Of a stretch of 22,235 bases of DNA, positions 1 through 7,932 are shown in pieces (position 1 is the first letter of the stretch; every line of letters begins with the position of its first letter). The DNA is from Isoetes engelmannii. Lineage: Eukaryota > Streptophyta > Lycopodiopsida > Isoetales > Isoetaceae. The stretch lies in NCBI GenBank assembly GCA_011763485.2, contig JAANSK020259274.1, positions 1 to 22,235 of the forward strand, written 5' to 3'. Made by a program: the position numbers and the translations under genes. The notes beneath the pieces are model-generated. The model had not been told where the DNA came from, did no database searches, and worked only from the letters and a program-made list of their open reading frames with translations.

Positions 1-110
1 AGCCTATAGCAAATGCTCGTCTGTGATGCATGCACATTTTCATTCATGTTATTGACACAGATGATCAATGTTGCGAGCCATTTCCTTTTCTTTCAACAGC
101 TTCACTTTTA

Positions 111-131
111 TACTAACACAAAGTATTTCAG
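111..131 (+). promoter_or_regulatory. Branch point and 3' splice site of the AOC-like gene
   Basis: TACTAAC at 111-117 matches the optimal branch-point sequence, and a short tract then leads to TTTCAG ending at 131. It sets the 5' edge of the exon and shows that positions 1-131 are intron. Confidence 0.6.
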
Positions 132-587
132 ATTGTTTTGATTGGAAGGACAAAGATATACGCACAAGCAATTCTTGTTGGAACTAAGGTCAAGTCACGG
201 AATTTTTTCCCTATAGTCGGTCCAATCCAGACGTGGCCATTAAATGTTTCGTATGCAGGAACTTATGATTGTAGGTTTAACAATTATTTTTCGGAGGAAG
301 TTGGCCACACAAGTGGGATCGTAACTGCACCTGCTAATAACACTTACTATTTCAATGGCATTATCACTCTGGAGGGAAGAACTCTATCGACTTCAGGTGT
401 TTCTTCCTTTCCTGGCATTGCTGCAGTTTCAGGTGGGACTGGAATATATCAAGGGGCATTTGGTGACATAACCCTCTCCATTTATAAAAGAACTGACGGT
501 GGTGTCAATATGGTGGTTCTTTATGACATCATGTTATATGGCATCCATAGCAAATTATATGATAGTGGGTATCATGACACTATATAG
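132..587 (+). CDS. Terminal exon of an AOC-barrel / dirigent-like protein (partial)
   Basis: The reading frame is open from a splice acceptor to a TAG stop and gives about 151 residues. Upstream sequence is intronic: a textbook branch point TACTAAC lies at 111-117 and the acceptor AG at 130-131, so the true start codon is outside the window. The C-terminal half carries a Gly-rich turn, GGTGIYQGAFGDITL, preceded by FPGIAAVS and followed by an alternating hydrophobic strand, VVLYDIMLYGI. That order of strand, GGTG(I/K)(F/Y) turn and strand is typical of the allene oxide cyclase and dirigent beta-barrel superfamily. The ending resembles AOC (YTFYLKG) slightly more than dirigent proteins. Function is not established: the fold is shared by enzymes and by non-catalytic stereo-directing proteins, and catalytic residues cannot be assigned from this exon alone. 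A diverged copy of its 3' end lies about 145 bp downstream. Confidence 0.6.
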   Translation: MVLIGRTKIYAQAILVGTKVKSRNFFPIVGPIQTWPLNVSYAGTYDCRFNNYFSEEVGHTSGIVTAPANNTYYFNGIITLEGRTLSTSGVSSFPGIAAVSGGTGIYQGAFGDITLSIYKRTDGGVNMVVLYDIMLYGIHSKLYDSGYHDTI

Positions 588-730
588 TCATTGATAATGT
601 GTACTATGGTTTGTAAGCTGGTATGTTTTCACAATAAGTCATCTGAAATATGATATATGGAAACTTATTATTCGTGTAATAGAAACTTACTAGAAGAAAT
701 AGTTATTGAATCTTTAAGACAGTCATTGTA

Positions 731-880
731 GCATAAATCTCTCCACAACTAAACGAACTACAGTTGGCAATGGTGCAAATACAGTGGCTCTTTATGATAT
801 CAAGTTATATAGCTTTGCATGGCAAGTTATGTGGAGTAGGTATCATGGAACTATATAGTCGTCGATAACGTGTGCAATGG
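731..880 (+). pseudogene. Second, diverged copy of the 3' end of the AOC-like exon
   Basis: This stretch aligns with 468-609, the last ~120 coding bases plus the start of the 3' UTR, with many substitutions and few small gaps. The copy still reads INLSTTKRT...VALYDIKLYS...YHGTI followed by a stop, against DITLSIYKRT...VVLYDIMLYG...YHDTI and a stop in the main exon. The frame and stop position are therefore shared. Only the last quarter of the exon is present; the Gly-rich turn is missing. It is most simply a remnant of a tandem gene duplicate. A CATTGTAG acceptor-like sequence lies just before it, so use as an alternative last exon cannot be excluded. Confidence 0.6.
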
Positions 881-2768
881 CCCCTTCTTTTTCCAGGACA
901 ATAAAAAATCCTAGATGTCAATAGTAAATAGTACATAAAACTGAGGAACAATCAAAACCCAGAGAATTGAATTGAATTAAATTCGGTTTCATCGTCCATG
1001 GAGAACAGCAAGCTTATGGGATCCAAACAAAGAAAAAGCGTAGCAGACAGATTACTGCCCAGAACTTAACCCCTCCCCCCGAAGGGTTTTCGAGAGAAAA
1101 ACCTTAGCAATAATAAGCGTGACAAGCTATATAGTGAATAGTATGCCAAAATCTTGTCTATGGTTGGTTGCTTCACTTGGCATAAATAGTTTTGCAAACA
1201 TGCAGCAACATGGCAAAGCAAGGCTACCTTTCTTTGTTGTAGTTCTACAGTGTATCATCTTTTATTTGCTTTTATGAAATGCAAGACTACTCACATCATT
1301 GGTATTAGGAGATCCAAGTACCTGTGTTCTCTTTTATTAGGAAGATAGAACCTTTAAAAGTTATGGACACATGTTGGTTTCGTGTTCGAATTTTTTATAT
1401 AGGATCTCTTCTTTCACAATCATCAGAGGTGCAGTGCCTAAAGGTCAATACAAAGCTTGTGACTATTCCACTATTTCAATATGTCTCTAATTTCTATATA
1501 ATGTGCGGGTACCACATGTTGAATAGTGCATAGAAAGTGGAGAGAGTCATCCAAGCTTGCGTTCTAGGTAGGACCTTACTATGAGATATTTTCAGAAGCA
1601 CGTTAAGCATGTTAAAGGCAATTTGAATGGAAAAAGAAGTCAAACTTATCAGCTGTAGTTTTGAAGCTAAGGGGCATTGAGAAGGTGTGATTACTATGTA
1701 TATTTTCTGTCCCATGCACTCTTTAGTATGAGGAATGCTCATTAGCCAACTAAGCAAGAGATGGTAGCTGAACAGGAGACATGGAAGCAACATATAACAG
1801 GGGCAAAAGCAGAATCATATTGTATAAACAATATAGCAAGAGATTAGGAGGCAGTCATGACGATATGGATGAAGTAATTTTAGAGCAAGTTTTTTACTAT
1901 TTTCCCAATCTACTCTTGCTCCTCATTTATGTGACCGTCTCAACTTTCCCAGCTTTTTTCTCACGGTCATGGACTCATGGCTTTGTGCACATAACAAATT
2001 TGAGAAACAAGTGTGCACAGAATGAGTTTGCCATGTGCCCTAGAAAGCTCCCTAAACCAAACAACATAATGGAGATATTCTCTAAGCAAAGCCACAACTG
2101 GAAATTGTAAGAAGGGCTAGATAGGTAGGTAACTGCCATGGATTTCTTTTATAAAAGCCTAAAGGAGTGCAAGGCATTTTAGTATCCATAGCACCATGCG
2201 GCGTTGTTTATGATCCATCCAAATAGCATAGATCATGTCGTAGTCTGCATCTGCCACGTCAAGTGATGATAACGATAAGAACATCAATGTTTCAAGAGTT
2301 TTTAGATTCAAAGATTCTCAATCATCATCCTTTATCAAATTTTGCCTCCAAAATCCACGTTTACATTCTAAGTCCTACAAGGATTCCATAAAGTCTTCAT
2401 GTTCTTACGACCTTGTTGCACTTGTAATCTTACCACAAATGAATATGCTTGCCCTTTGCACTTTTCAATATCAAGAAATGCATATTTCCCTTCCTCAAAA
2501 TTGTTGCAACTGGTAGTCCACTCATCTGCTTGGTCTTCCATTTCCTTTGAATCCATAGGAATTGGTGCTTGCTAACAAATCTACCCCTTGATGGAGGGTT
2601 TTCCCACACCGCCATCATTCGGCCTCAAAAGGCAAATCATAGATCATTTGGTTGTTGCTCCATGAATCAAACAAAATGGATTTGAATGAGGCAAGAAATT
2701 AAAGAATGAATTGGGCCCAAAACAAACTTTATATATAATCAATAACACAAAAAGGTACAAAACATGAT
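881..2768. other. AT-rich spacer, no supported gene
   Basis: Open frames here are short, lack family signatures and are not flanked by convincing splice sites. There is a C-rich patch at about 1071-1081, and no repeat longer than about 15 bp was seen. Confidence 0.5.
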
Positions 2769-2875
2769 CCCTCCATGTCTCTGAACCATGGAGGGTCCTT
2801 ACACCAGATCATGAGGAGGCTGCCACCCTCCACAAAATCGTGGAGCAGGAGAAAGAGGAGGAGCTCGTGCTCCTC
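2769..2875. repeat. Three consecutive hairpins
   Basis: CCCTCCATG (2769-2777) pairs with CATGGAGGG (2787-2795) across a 9-nt loop. CTCCAC (2828-2833) pairs with GTGGAG (2840-2845) across 6 nt. GAGGAGC (2858-2864) pairs with GCTCCTC (2869-2875) across 4 nt. All three stems are perfect and lie within 107 bp. No coding region covers them. They may be part of a mobile-element leader or terminal region. Confidence 0.6.
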
Positions 2876-2893
2876 AAAATTCTTATACAATGT

Positions 2894-2986
2894 ACCTCTT
2901 AATCTCAACCACTCAAATGTGACCTCTTAATCTCAGCCTTCCATGTCACCACTTAATCTCCAACCTTCAAATCACCTCTTAATCTC
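2894..2986 (+). repeat. Four spaced copies of ACCTCTTAATCTC
   Basis: Copies start at 2894, 2922, 2948 (one mismatch) and 2974, so the spacing is 26-28 bp. The spacers are also similar (CAACC-ACTCAAATGTG type), which makes this a degenerate tandem repeat of about 27 bp. Confidence 0.7.
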
Positions 2987-3086
2987 CACCTTTCAAAATA
3001 CCCCACTTCAACCATTAAACAACTTTAAGCCATAATCTCCTTCACCCCCCCCCCCAGAAAATTTTTTTTCTTCTCTTTTTTTCTTA

Positions 3087-3117
3087 TGTTGACCGGGTGC
3101 CAAAAACCCGGTCAACA
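3087..3117. repeat. Perfect 12-bp inverted repeat, TG...CA ended
   Basis: TGTTGACCGGGT (3087-3098) and ACCCGGTCAACA (3106-3117) are exact reverse complements around a 7-nt loop, GCCAAAA. The unit begins TG and ends CA, as termini of integrase-inserted elements do, but 31 nt is far too short to be such an element. A run of 11 C and long T tracts lie just upstream. Confidence 0.7.
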
Positions 3118-3779
3118 CCCCTCAATTAGCAAATCTTTGCTTCAAACATGATATAACTTGTGAGAATGGGAAAAAGAGGCAAAACCTCATTACGTCAAAA
3201 AATTTTCTAAGATTCAACTTTTTTTGAAATGTTTAATGCTGATGGTAGTGGTAGTTGGTTTGGAAAGGATGGAAACTACTTTTTTTTTTCAAGGTCGTCG
3301 TTCCATTGAAGGGTGATGTTTGTGAGAGCCATTCAAGTTGAACGACACTGTTTTTAGCTTACCGTTCATTTGCATGGCCAAAAACAGACAACCGTTCTTT
3401 GAAGGGCCATATGCCTCTTGAAGGGCATTGCAAGCTTCAAATTTAAGATTTACTGGCCCTCCCTTATCCTACATGAGTGTACTAAAGCCACTTTTTATGG
3501 ATCCATTTAGATCCATTCATTATGTTGCCATGTCTTTTGAAAGTAAGCTGCTTATATTGGAGCAATAAATTCTAGAGTGTGTTCTCGCTTAATGGATGTA
3601 TTATCGCTTCATGGCGGTCAGATGATGGCATCAAGTGGGGAATATGCTATAAGCACAGATCCCAACCGCACCCTCGAGGTCAACCTGGGGTCAATTTGAC
3701 CCCATATTATATGGGTCTTATAGGCAAAAGAATCATTGAGCCAATTTATCTTAATACAGTACACAAGAAATAGTATCAT
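3118..3779. other. Spacer with an 8-bp palindrome, no supported gene
   Basis: Nothing codes convincingly. At about 3688-3704 GGGGTCAA and TTGACCCC flank a single T, a near-perfect palindrome. The right part (about 3600-3779) may be the body of the minus-strand SINE whose tRNA-like head lies at 3780-3902. Confidence 0.4.
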
Positions 3780-3902
3780 ACACAATACAAACACTATCAT
3801 ATATTAGTATCACAGGTGACCCACAAACACGAAGAGATTTGAGCATGGGGAATCGAACCCCAATTGACAAACCAGTGCCCATGAATTACCTCTGGGTCCA
3901 GT
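3780..3902 (-). mobile_element. tRNA-derived SINE, head region
   Basis: Read on the minus strand, an A-box-like TGGACCCAGAGG (3900-3889) is followed 29 nt later by a perfect B box, GGTTCGATTCC (3859-3849), inside a T-arm-like stem (GGGG...CCCC). The spacing and order match an internal RNA polymerase III promoter. There is no complete tRNA cloverleaf: no matching acceptor stem was found and unrelated AT-rich sequence follows the B box. A SINE head therefore fits better than a tRNA gene. The 3' end of the element is not clear and could reach about 3600. Confidence 0.5.
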
Positions 3903-4496
3903 TTCCATCACCATTGCAACATGCCCAACCCATGTTCCTGTGCTCGGAGCAGGTTCTTTGCTTGTACGAATATCATGGCGCAGAGCACAGAGTTTTTAGA
4001 CAGTAATCATGGCCGTGTGGGATGCCTCTATAATAACATTTGTATATGAGAAACCGATAATTGTTTACAAACCTATGGATTTGGTGAGGTACTCACGAAT
4101 TTGGCAAGATATGCACGAATAATTAGGCTACCAAAAAAAAAAAAAGAGGAGGAGGAGGAGGAGGAGGATCAATCGAGTTGGGAAATCCACAAATCTATTC
4201 AATAAATTAGTTCAGGAATCCACAATTTGGTTGAGGAATCTAGAATTTAGATGAAATGGCCGGAAATTCAATTTCTCATAAAAAAGCCTTTCAATTGACT
4301 CGAGCGCTACCAACAACTTCATGGGTTAGCTCTGGGCTGTAGTTGTAGCTCCACGTCTAAATTTGAATCAGCCAAAAATTCAGGGTTCTAAGCTGCAACT
4401 GCATCCAAGAGAGTTCGATTTTGCCTGCTCATATTCATATTGCCGTTGATTTAAAAGATCCAAACGGTATTTGCGTAGAATCGCAGCAGAGGCACC
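3903..4496. other. Spacer with poly-A and (GAG)n tract, no supported gene
   Basis: A run of 13 A at 4133-4145 leads directly into an uninterrupted GAG trinucleotide tract at 4146-4168. No gene-like frame is present. Confidence 0.5.
4133..4168 (+). repeat. (A)13(GAG)n microsatellite
   Basis: Direct read: an A homopolymer followed by about seven and a half GAG units. Confidence 0.85.
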
Positions 4497-4684
4497 TGTA
4501 TGTATGCCAAAATTCAGACTCTAGACTGCAGGAATGCAAGAGAAACGCAGCCAACAGAAGCTCCTATAAGCAAAAGAATCTGTATATATGCCGGAATTAT
4601 GATTGCGGACTGCAAAAGCTAGCAACAGAAGCACACGTAAGCAAAATTACCTGAATGTATGCCAGAATAGAGACTGCAGAGTAC
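4497..4684 (+). repeat. Degenerate tandem repeat, ~70-84 bp units, about 2.4 copies
   Basis: Units start at 4497 (TGTATGTATGCC), 4581 (TGTATATATGCC) and 4652 (TGAATGTATGCC). Each continues with a diverged (A/G)AATT..GA.T.....ACTGCA segment, and the first two also share CAACAGAAGC...TAAGCAAAA. One + frame stays open across the first two units (LYVCQNSD / LYICRNYD), but no known protein is recognised. Confidence 0.55.
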
Positions 4685-4689
4685 AAGCA

Positions 4690-5386
4690 TGCCCCAGGCA
4701 CAACAGGATCAGCGATGCCGGATTTGGAATGCCTAGATGTATATGATATGTGGAGACCAGCACATGGACTCTGCCCCATCAAAAAACCAAGCCAAACACC
4801 AAATGCCCTTTCTGGTTTTATTCTGGGATGCCACCATCACCAAAATATGACAAAGCATACGAATACCTCCAAAATACCATGCAAAACCTTATGTAACTAA
4901 AATACGGAAAATGGCCGAGGCCACATCATTGGAGCAATCATTTAAAAATCAAACTGCAACCTATAAATTGGTTGCTTCAGCTTTGCGGTTCTACAAACAA
5001 GAACAAAAATGGAACAAAGGGGGGGGGGACAAACAAGAAAAAAACATTCCAACTGGCTAAGAAAAACTTCAAAATCAGACACCTGAAACACACAAATAGA
5101 ATTGGGCATGAAATCCTACGATTTGGGTATCGGTGAATAGCACAAGGGTTAAAATCATGATTTCGATACGTTGCAGAGTGAGTTGATTTCTTTGCCAATT
5201 GATCTGATCCTCTGAATCATCATCACATTTGTCGTTCTTCCATCGCAAACAAAGTTGGGGTATTTTGACAATTTTTTCAGAATATGAGGGGCATTTTAAC
5301 AAATACATAAGAGCATTTCTTTAAATTTTCTCTTTAAATAAAGGTAGAGAGATAAGTCGTTTAACATCTACAACAACCCAATCGGG
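4690..5386. other. Spacer, no supported gene
   Basis: AT-rich with a G9 run at about 5019-5028. Minus-strand frames here are open over 70-80 codons but match no family I recognise. Confidence 0.4.
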
Positions 5387-5839
5387 TTATGGAACCAAGT
5401 ACATGAAGGAGCATAAGCCCAAATTGAAACTCGAGGACAAAGCCGCATCACAAGAATAAAAATAAACATTAATAGAAGCAATGAGATAAGTCGAACACCG
5501 AACACGACTATACACACTCTGCCCATGGATCAGAAGGCCATTGATCCCGAATGATAGCCTCACCTCCTCTATATACTGCCCATTTCTGTTCCTGGCGTGC
5601 TTGTCGAACCTGACATAATCTCTTCGTCTGCAAAGTTGTGTTGGGGTAAGATCCTCCTGGACTAAGAAAATGGTGCCTCTCAAATGATTACCATGCCGTA
5701 GGATACGTGCCATAGCAAGAGCAGGTCGCCATTATTGGAGTTGCGGCGCCATAGCCAAGCAGAGCGCCATCGCAAACCTAAGCAGGAGCGGGGAGCCATA
5801 GATGGATTTGAGCACCTTCGCCATATCTCGAGTAGCCAT
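5387..5839 (-). other. Possible decayed coding stretch, unidentified
   Basis: On the minus strand a 35-codon frame starting MATRDMAKVLKSIYG (ATG at 5839) is followed, in the same frame after one TAA (5734-5732), by a 108-codon frame starting at 5713 (MARILRHGNHLRG). The first part is GC-richer than its surroundings and ends in a hydrophobic segment, LLLRFAMALCLAMA. The second part is basic (RRRDYVRFDKHARNRN) and becomes AT-rich and hydrophobic after about codon 66. No domain is recognised. It could be a relic gene with one in-frame stop, or chance. Confidence 0.2.
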
Positions 5840-5870
5840 AATTGACTCCAACACAAACTTACTGAAACAC

Positions 5871-5965
5871 GAATGTCATTTTACATAAATTCCCATGTGT
5901 CAATGCCACCTCTGCCTCCCGGTGTCGGTAGCGTTTCCACATGGAAATGTTGTAAAATGACATTC
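5871..5965. mobile_element. 95-bp foldback (MITE-like) element
   Basis: The left arm GAATGTCATTTTACA...CCCATGTG (5871-5899) and the right arm CACATGG...TGTAAAATGACATTC (5938-5965) are inverted copies. The outer 15 bp match perfectly and the inner part has mismatches and a 1-nt gap, around a 38-nt GC-richer centre. This is the structure of a very short non-autonomous DNA transposon or snapback element. No clear target-site duplication was seen in the bases on either side. Confidence 0.6.
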
Positions 5966-6857
5966 CTGTATACAAACTGGCAGACCTGAGGTTTCAAAAA
6001 TTCCTCCATGAGTGGCTTTTGCAATCAGATTGCATAGGTTACGTGGATACAGGTAAAATTTGACTTCGATGTCACGGGAAGGTACCCTTATTCTCTAACC
6101 TGAACCATAGAACTGAGTGGTGCCATCTCAGCAAACTCCTCCTCAAAAATGTAGCCATCAACTCTTTCAAAGGCTGAATTTTTTTAGCAGTATCTATTTT
6201 GCGCGCCTTTGGCATTCTTTCTTGGTTTGTAGCACTATCTCATATTTTTTTTCATTTTTGCACCTTTTATTTTTCAATCATTATTCTTGTCGAGATTCTT
6301 TGACATGTCAAAATGATCGTATGGTTTTGCCAATGTTGCATACATAGGCGATAGATCCATTGTAGAGTGCAAGGCCACATGTGCGTGTCATCATATATCA
6401 TCCTTATCCAATTTCTCGGAACTACATTTTCGTGCCTAATAAAGGTACATAGGCATACTCGTGGGCAAAAACAACCTGAGCGTCATAAATATTGGCCACT
6501 GCTGTGTTTGAACCATGATATATCCATGGCATATTCTTGTATATATATTCGATGCATATTTCCACAATATATTAGAACCATGGTTCCTTATAGAAACCAC
6601 CCCACGTCCCCTTTCTTTCTTCCTTTTTTTTTTAGCAGAGAACAATTTTTTCACATTTCTCGTGGTTCTAACATGACACTTGCCAACATCTACTAGGTTC
6701 AACAATTACCAACTTGTGATAGCCTTTTTAGATCGCGCATTATTATGATTCTGCTATTGGAATGAAGGTTGCATTAGCCCATCTATAATGCATGCCCCAC
6801 AAAACGATTAAGAGATTCTAGATGCGTTGTTACCCCAAATTCTATGATGCTCTATAG
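5966..6857. other. Spacer, no supported gene
   Basis: AT-rich with several T tracts (6180s, 6247, 6628). No family signatures or splice-flanked frames were seen. Confidence 0.45.
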
Positions 6858-7336
6858 CGTATAGAAATTATTCCATCTAATCTTTTGCTACTAAGCATTG
6901 AGACAGGGCGATGGACAAATGAAGCACGCGAGAGTAGAACATGCCGAAGCTGCCACCAGGATATCATTGAAGATGAACAATATCATTGAAGATGAACAAC
7001 ATGCCTTGCATACCTGCCCCGCTTATGAGCAAATTCGGGAACGGTACCCGCAGTTGGAGCTACGGAGTCAGGCCCTCCACCTCTTGCTCAACACCAACGC
7101 CGTGGAAACTCTAGGATCCTACATCCAAGAAGTGCTGGACGAACAACAACGGCTTTGTCCGGGTCACTCGTGATGCTGTGATTTTGTATGCCAACATGAC
7201 CATTATGGCCACGGTTTTTCCCATGTGGTTTTTTCATCCAGGCCGTAATGGGCATGCTGCTGCTGCTCTTGTACAGGTCCCATAGGCCAATTGGCCTCCG
7301 TGGATGATAAAAAAGCTATCTTATCTTATCTTTTTC
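6858..7336 (+). mobile_element. 5'-truncated LINE, 3' end
   Basis: The element holds the C-terminal end of a non-LTR retrotransposon ORF2, a ~145-bp 3' UTR and a tail. The protein begins LLSIETGRWTNEARESRTC and contains the CCHC zinc-knuckle pattern seen at the end of plant LINE reverse transcriptases: CRSCH, then HALHTC after about 12 residues, then PAYEQIRERYP. The frame ends at the TGA at 7171-7173. The 3' UTR contains a 12-bp palindrome, GGCCAATTGGCC (7285-7296), and the tail is made of TATCT units (about 7317-7336) rather than poly-A. Everything 5' of the last ~110 codons is missing, the usual result of incomplete reverse transcription. Confidence 0.75.
6894..7173 (+). pseudogene. LINE ORF2 C-terminus with CCHC motif, frameshifted
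   Basis: Two frames carry the coding signal. The first (from 6894, AGC) reads SIETGRWTNEARESRTCRSC and on to HQDIIEDEQ. The second continues HALHTCPAYEQIRERY to the stop at 7171-7173. They are separated by an exact 19-bp tandem duplication, ATATCATTGAAGATGAACA, at 6961-6979 and 6980-6998, which shifts the frame by one. Removing one copy conceptually restores the expected spacing between the CxxC and HxxxxC halves of the zinc knuckle, so the duplication is the breaking event. This entry has no catalytic domain. Confidence 0.7.
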
Positions 7337-7932
7337 TTCTCCTCACAACTACGACCATAGGTGCTGACTTTGCTACATTATAAATTGCCTTGGTCTTTAG
7401 GAATCTCCAAAATGCGTCACAACGTTTACATGCATTGATTTATCAAACATTAAATGCTAACAATGGATTTAACCGCACGTGAAAAAACGTTCACCTAAAG
7501 GCCACCGCGATAAATTTCTTGTACATCATTAAACTTTTCAATTATGGCAATCACCGTTAAAATGCATACTTAAATGTTCAGACTCATAGGAATGTAAAGT
7601 TCTATTCCTTATCCAACCTTATCCAAAGTCATCTACTTCACTGTCGAATGTTAAGACTGGGAGGATTTTTCCAAAGTTACCTGAATATGGTTTGGCACTA
7701 TGCATTTTCATTGTTAATACAGCTTTAACTAGAACAAAAGTAGCAGTAGACATTAAAGATAAAAATCAAGGAAAATTGAACTACCTTGTGCACCTTCCTT
7801 ATAACCTTTATGTCAAGTTAAATTGAGTTAAAATTTCCTTTAAACTTAACCACTGGACTGCAGAAGCAAAATGCCAACATTTCAACGTCCTTTTTGATGC
7901 AGGCAAATATAGCTTCACATGAGCCCACTTCT
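7337..7932. other. Spacer and likely 3' flank of the TatD gene
   Basis: No coding signal. The part next to 7932 should hold the 3' UTR of the minus-strand TatD gene; no perfect AATAAA signal was seen on that strand close to the stop. Confidence 0.4.

Noticed and set aside
1494-1793. 99-codon minus frame.
   Set aside because: Hydrophobic, AT-driven composition with no motif and no splice context; consistent with chance.
2368-2618. Overlapping minus frames beginning MDSKEMEDQADEW and MMAVWENPPSRG.
   Set aside because: Short, no domain, and the frames overlap each other; no evidence to choose either.
3841-3902. A functional tRNA gene.
   Set aside because: B box and T arm are good, but acceptor and anticodon stems cannot be drawn, so it is treated as a SINE head.
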